From Bin87 sp965261925 (GTDB taxonomy: Bacteria; Chloroflexota; Dehalococcoidia; Lucifugimonadales; UBA3495), in NCBI GenBank assembly GCA_965261925.1, contig OZ253486.1, positions 2,666,001 through 2,730,000 of the forward strand: a stretch of DNA of 64,000 nt, given 5' to 3'. Numbering within the stretch: the first letter of the stretch is position 1; every line of letters begins with the position of its first letter. Position numbers and translations under genes: made by a program. The notes beneath the pieces were generated by a model. The model worked only from the letters and a program-made list of their open reading frames with translations. It was not told where the DNA came from and searched no databases. Below, in pieces: positions 60,323 through 64,000 of the stretch.

Positions 60323-60352
60323 TGTCATTGTGAGCGAAGCGTGGCAATCTCG
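60323..60352. repeat. dispersed GTCATTGCGAGCG repeat, copy 2
   Basis: TGTCATTGTGAGCGAAGC then GTGGCAATCTCG; differs from copy 1 at two places. Confidence 0.8.
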
Positions 60353-60464
60353 TGGCCGCAGCATGGGCTCTCGCCGACAGCGGTCGCATCGCACCGTGAC
60401 AGGCGGATTGGGTCATCTCCCTGCCGACAACAATCGAATGCCCCTGGCGCCGGATGGGATGACC

Positions 60465-60493
60465 TTGACAATTATTGTGATACGGTATAGTAT
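60465..60493 (+). promoter_or_regulatory. strong-looking promoter
   Basis: Perfect TTGACA (60465-60470), 17-base spacer, TAGTAT (60488-60493). It drives a region with only a 26-codon ORF and a hairpin downstream. Confidence 0.6.
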
Positions 60494-60582
60494 GTATTCT
60501 AAGTGCTGGGGTTGCTGGGCATCCCCACCCACCGTAACCCGATGGTCAGGAACAGAACCGTCGTCAACGCAGGAGGTAAAAA

Positions 60583-60663
60583 GTGGTTTCTCTGATTACG
60601 AGGCACCATCAGTGGCAATGCATTTGTCGGCGCCCTGCCGGTGACGCCGTGGCGGTTCGCTGA
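60583..60663 (+). CDS. possible 26-residue peptide
   Basis: GTG at 60583 is preceded 5 bases upstream by a perfect AGGAGGT, itself about 70 bases after the promoter at 60465. The peptide MVSLITRHHQW... is basic with two cysteines (CIC). It could be a leader peptide or a small protein; no homology is claimed. Confidence 0.35.
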   Translation: MVSLITRHHQWQCICRRPAGDAVAVR

Positions 60664-61403
60664 ACCGCTCCGACCGGCGGGGATACCGGACGCATCGGGC
60701 GACCGTTGAGCCCAGGGTGCCGGCCATATGGCCAAAAGGCGCATCGCGGCGCCGATAACGCACCGTTCGAAAGACCAGCCAACGGGCAACCGGAGCAGAA
60801 GGAGATTGGAGGCCAGGATACCCACCCGGGTCCTGGCCTCAGCATTTGCCCTCGCATTGACACCAGATGCAGTACGCCAAAGCCCTGTTGCGTAAACCCG
60901 TTTGTGCCGGAATTGCCAGCCCCGCCACTCCCCTTAGCCTCGCCGCCACGCTGCCTCGCGCGACACGCAATCGTCAGACCTTTCTACTCCTCGTCGTCAA
61001 ACATACGAGGTGCCCCATGATGAAACTGCACAGACCGCAATCCGGAGTGACCAGAGGACATGCGTCGATCAGGGCCATCAGGCTGCGGAGCACATCGAAC
61101 GATAATCCAGCCGAGGAGCCGCGATTCCGGTTCCACACGGTGCTGAACGACAAGTCAGTGGGTACGGTCGGTATCAGAACCGGCTCGACCTACGACGACG
61201 CGGCGGAGCGATCGCAGAAAGCCACGATCCACCAGGGACAGTGCTAGGAATACACTGACTCCGCCCTCTCCGCAGCCGGAATCCGGCAACTGCATCCAGA
61301 TTGCAAGGGAAATGACGCGAGCGGCTGCAACCGCGGCCCCTTGCCCTTCTAACCAGAGCCACTCCAACTCCGTCCAATACCACGCGATGCGAGGCCAAAT
61401 AAA
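60664..61403. other. region without a recognised gene; one strong hairpin
   Basis: GAGGCCAGGA (60809-60818) and TCCTGGCCTC (60831-60840) form a perfect 10-bp stem, but no T tract follows. A plus-strand frame ending at 61247 (from 60867 or an internal ATG at 61018) has no clear ribosome site and no recognisable family; the stretch HTVLNDKSVGTVGIRTGSTYDDA might be coding. Otherwise I see nothing. Confidence 0.4.
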
Positions 61404-61613
61404 ATGGAGAAGACCATCAACCCAACGGAGTTCAGTCAACCGGATGGGATACAGTCCCTGGTAACCCTGAATGGCCGGCCCATGGGAAGTATCCAGCGCT
61501 ACGGAAACGTGACGTGGACTTACGACCATAAGGGAGTGTCCTTCGTCGGCAAGTACCAGGACGTCAAGCACGCCGTCAGCAACTACTACAAAGGCCGCGG
61601 CCCAAAGCTTTAA
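61404..61613 (+). CDS. small hypothetical protein, 69 aa
   Basis: MEKTINPTEFSQPDGIQS followed by VTLNGRPMGSIQRYGN, then aromatic and charged residues to GRGPKL. It looks like a small soluble beta-rich domain. GGAGA-like sequence is poor upstream and no family is recognised. A longer antisense frame (61155-61646) overlaps it and is judged less likely. Confidence 0.4.
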   Translation: MEKTINPTEFSQPDGIQSLVTLNGRPMGSIQRYGNVTWTYDHKGVSFVGKYQDVKHAVSNYYKGRGPKL

Positions 61614-61920
61614 TTGGCACAAACACCGGCAACCCTCGCCGACCACGGCCCAATATCGACGTCTGCCTCAGAATGATCGAATGGCCCGGTGGGACTTCGC
61701 CGGATCATGCGATTGTCATTGCGAGCGCAGCGACGTGGCAATCTCGCAGCGTCGAGCGTCGGCCCCACAACCGGACCGCAGCCACCAGCAAACCCAACGA
61801 TCCCATATCGATTGTCGAACCCGGCGCGACCCGGATCAACGTCGATCAAGACCCCGTGGGCAGCTCCGCAAGCTACCTGGTCCAATGCTGATTAACGACA
61901 ATAAGGAATGCCGCTTGCGC
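61614..61920. other. intergenic up to the IS21-type element
   Basis: 307 bases containing the third dispersed repeat and nothing else I can support; several short overlapping frames there have no ribosome sites. Confidence 0.4.
61714..61746. repeat. dispersed GTCATTGCGAGCG repeat, copy 3
   Basis: TGTCATTGCGAGCGCAGC, then a 3-base addition and GTGGCAATCTCG. Confidence 0.75.
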
Positions 61921-61975
61921 TGACTATTTTTGCCGGTTGAGACGGAGTAAAACCGTCCGGCACGGAGGTGCCGGA

Positions 61976-63477
61976 TTGATCAAAGACCGACAAGTCAGGC
62001 TACTGAGGCAGAAACTTATGGAAGGAAAAACCCAAGAGACGGCGGCGGCCATGGCCGGGATGTGTGTGCGTTCGGCCCGGAAGTGGCAGAGCGGGCCGTT
62101 GCCGTCGGAGACGAAACCGGAGCGTTGGTGGCGCACCCGGCCCGATCCCTTCGAGGGGTGTGGGAAGCGGAGATTGAGCCCCTGCTGCGGGGCGATCCCA
62201 ATGGCAAGCTGAAGGCAACGACAATTATCGATTGGCTTGATGGGCAGCATCCCGGCCGGTTCAGCGCCTCCCAGCTGCGCACCCTGCAACGACGATTACA
62301 GGACTGGCGGGCGCTGAATGGTCCCGATCAGGAGGTGTACTTTCCCCAGGAGCATCCGCCGGGGCGGGAGGCCCAGTTCGATTTCACCCACGCCAACTCC
62401 CTGGGGGTGACCATCGCCGGCCAGCCCTACCCCCACCTGCTGTTCCAGCTGATCCTCAGCCACTCGGGGTGGCGCTACGCCGCGGTGGCCACCGGCGAGA
62501 CCTTCCTGGCGCTCAAGCAAGGATTGCAGAATTTTCTCTGGACCTTGGGCGGCGTCCCCGAGGTGGTGCGCTCTGACAATACCTCCGCCGCGACCCACGA
62601 GGTGAAGCGCAGCCGCGGCCGGGCACTTAACGCCAATTACGCCGCCCTGCTGGAGCACTACGGCCTGCGTTCCACTCGCATCAATCGCGGCAAGAGCCAT
62701 GAAAACGGCGTCGCCGAGCAGGGACACTACCGCTTGAAAGACGCTGTCGACCAGGCCCTCATCCTGCGCGGCAGCCGCGATTTCCACACCGCCGACGATT
62801 ACGCCAGCTTCGTACAGGAGATGGTCGAGAAACGTAATCGCCTGGTGAGGGGGAAGCTCGAGCAGGAAGTAGCTTGTCTAGGGCCCCTGCCGCCAGCCCC
62901 CACGCCGGAATACGCCAACTACCAGTCCAAGGTGCGCCGGTGGAGCACCATCCAGGTAGCGGGACGGAGCTACAGCGTGCCTTCCCGGCTCATCGGTAAG
63001 GAGGTGCAGGTCCGTCTGTACGCCGACTGGGTGGAAGTCTACTACAAGGCCCACTTCGTGGAACGCATGGCGCGGGTGCACGGTGATGGCGAAAGCAACG
63101 TCAATTACCGCCACGTCATCAGTTCCCTGGTGCGCAAGCCCGGGGCATTCGCCCGCTACCGCTTCAGGGAGCAGATGTTTCCCACCCGGCACTTCCGGCT
63201 CACCTACGACGCGCTCAAGGAATGGCGCGGGGAGCGTGCCGACGTGGAGTACGTGTGGATCCTGCACCTGGCGGCGACCACCATGGAAGCCAATGTGGAC
63301 AGTGCCCTGTCGCTGCTGCTGGAGGCGGGTCAGCCCTTCGACTACACCGAGGTGCGGGATCTGGCCGAGCCCAAGCCGCCCGAAGCACCAGCGCTGGTCC
63401 TGTCTGGGAAGCCGGACCTGAAGGTCTACGACCGTCTGCTCACGGGGAGCATGACCGCGGCGGGGGTGTGCGGATGA
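61976..63477 (+). pseudogene. istA: IS21-family transposase IstA with a frameshift near its N-terminus
   Basis: The N-terminal helix-turn-helix (IKDRQVRLLRQKLMEGKTQ, TAAAMAGMCVRSARKWQSG) is in one frame from a TTG at 61976 with GGAGGT 6 bases upstream. Near 62150, at TTCGAGGGG, the frame shifts and the rest (GVWEAEIEPLLRGDPNGKL, then the catalytic core with QFDFTHANS, VRSDNTSAA and HENGVAEQGH) continues to TGA at 63475-63477. Full length would be about 500 residues. The core is intact, so the shift may be a sequencing error or inactivation. Confidence 0.8.
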
Positions 63478-64000
63478 TGGCCACCGACACCGGCGTCATG
63501 CAGGACCGCATCGGCCAGCTGTGCCACCAATTCAAACTGCCCACCATGGGCGCCCAGTCGGTGGCCCGTTTCACCGACGCTGGCCATGGCGACGCGTTGG
63601 TCACCTTCCTCGAAGTCCTGGAGCAGGAAGCTGAGGATCGTCGCCACCGGCGCATCAACCGGCTGCGTCAGGGGTCCAAACTCCCCGCGGGCAAGACCTG
63701 GGAAACCTTCGAACACCACCGGATGCCCTTGGCGCTCAGACAGCAGATGGACCAACTGGCCCAGGGGAGCTTCGTGGAACACGGCGTCAACGTGCTGGCC
63801 TTCGGTCTGCCCGGTACCGGCAAGACCCACGCGCTGTGCGCCCTGGGTCATCGCCTGGTGGAAACCGGTCACTCCGTCCTCTTCACGCCAGCCTACCGAC
63901 TGGTCCAGGATCTTCTCGCCGCCAAGCGCGATTTCGCCCTGCCACGACAACTGCGCAAGCTGGACAACTTCGACTTCCTCCTCCTGGACGATCTGGGCTA
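63474..64000 (+). CDS. istB: IstB-like ATPase (partial, runs off the window)
   Basis: DnaC-like AAA+ helper of IS21 transposition; 175 residues are visible. Walker A is GLPGTGKTHAL and Walker B FLLLDDLGY ends at the window edge. The ATG at 63474 overlaps the istA stop (ATGA), the usual coupling. Confidence 0.93.
   Translation, partial: MMATDTGVMQDRIGQLCHQFKLPTMGAQSVARFTDAGHGDALVTFLEVLEQEAEDRRHRRINRLRQGSKLPAGKTWETFEHHRMPLALRQQMDQLAQGSFVEHGVNVLAFGLPGTGKTHALCALGHRLVETGHSVLFTPAYRLVQDLLAAKRDFALPRQLRKLDNFDFLLLDDLG

Larger units (their letters stand above)
61921..64000 (+). mobile_element. IS21-family element (right end outside window)
   Basis: istA and istB in the usual overlapping order. The left end is placed at about 61921 (TGACTATTTTTGCCGG), which starts with TG as IS21 ends do, but without the right end it cannot be confirmed. 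Confidence 0.75.

Noticed and set aside
61155..61646. 163-codon minus-strand ORF
   Set aside because: Overlaps the more plausible small plus-strand ORF at 61404, has no ribosome site and no recognisable motif; neither is strongly supported.

Overview
This is a GC-rich bacterial chromosome segment (64 kb, cut at both ends inside genes: rpoC on the left, an IS21-type istB on the right). The organism is probably a member of Chloroflexota, of the free-living SAR202/Dehalococcoidia kind. That placement is an inference from gene content (rpoC with a very large N-terminal insertion, catabolic oxidoreductases, a CPSKY-type CcmE, short dispersed repeats); no 16S gene is present. UGA is a normal stop in many genes here, so the code is standard, but at two places it appears to encode selenocysteine.

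Layout. 1-7.8 kb: rpoC and rpoB on the minus strand behind a good sigma70-type promoter. 8-11.5 kb: class II fumarase, a GMC oxidoreductase and an unknown protein. 11.8-17.4 kb: SDR oxidoreductase, acyl-CoA synthetase, then a compact cytochrome c maturation operon ccmABCDE whose CcmE carries a Cys rather than His haem-attachment motif. 17.5-20.1 kb: 2-oxoacid:ferredoxin oxidoreductase beta and fused gamma-alpha subunits. 20.5-24.3 kb: glycosyltransferase, metal ABC permease, and a cation-efflux gene broken by a frameshift and by an IS5-type element, followed by a second, orphan cation-efflux C-terminus. 24.6-28.6 kb: M24 peptidase and a PstS-like lipoprotein made of two nearly identical tandem domains. 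28.8-34.2 kb: HpaB-type monooxygenase, acetylxylan-esterase-like hydrolase, sulfotransferase, MFS transporter. 34.4-44.5 kb: nth, argC, tRNA-Glu, several small or poorly known genes (zinc ribbon, AroQ-like, protoglobin, HEPN-like, PAC2), rimI-like, endonuclease Q, a hydrolase and selA. 45-54.6 kb: acyl-CoA dehydrogenase, SIMPL lipoprotein, dcd, ribD-ribE-ribB-ribBA, prfB (with its +1 programmed frameshift) and thrS. 54.6-56.1 kb: two tandem minus-strand genes for TlpA/thioredoxin-like lipoproteins, each interrupted by UGA exactly at the first residue of the redox motif (W-UGA-P-x-C). 56.4-64 kb: a decayed accessory zone with a haloalkane-dehalogenase gene split by an IS, a frameshifted MFS gene, dispersed repeats, small ORFs and an IS21-type element.

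The main observation is the selenocysteine module: selA lies about 11 kb from two paralogous extracytoplasmic UxxC thioredoxin-like lipoproteins. Both mRNAs can form the same stem-loop at the same distance (apical loop beginning 17 nt after UGA), with two compensatory base-pair changes between them. selB, selD and the Sec tRNA were not found in the window.
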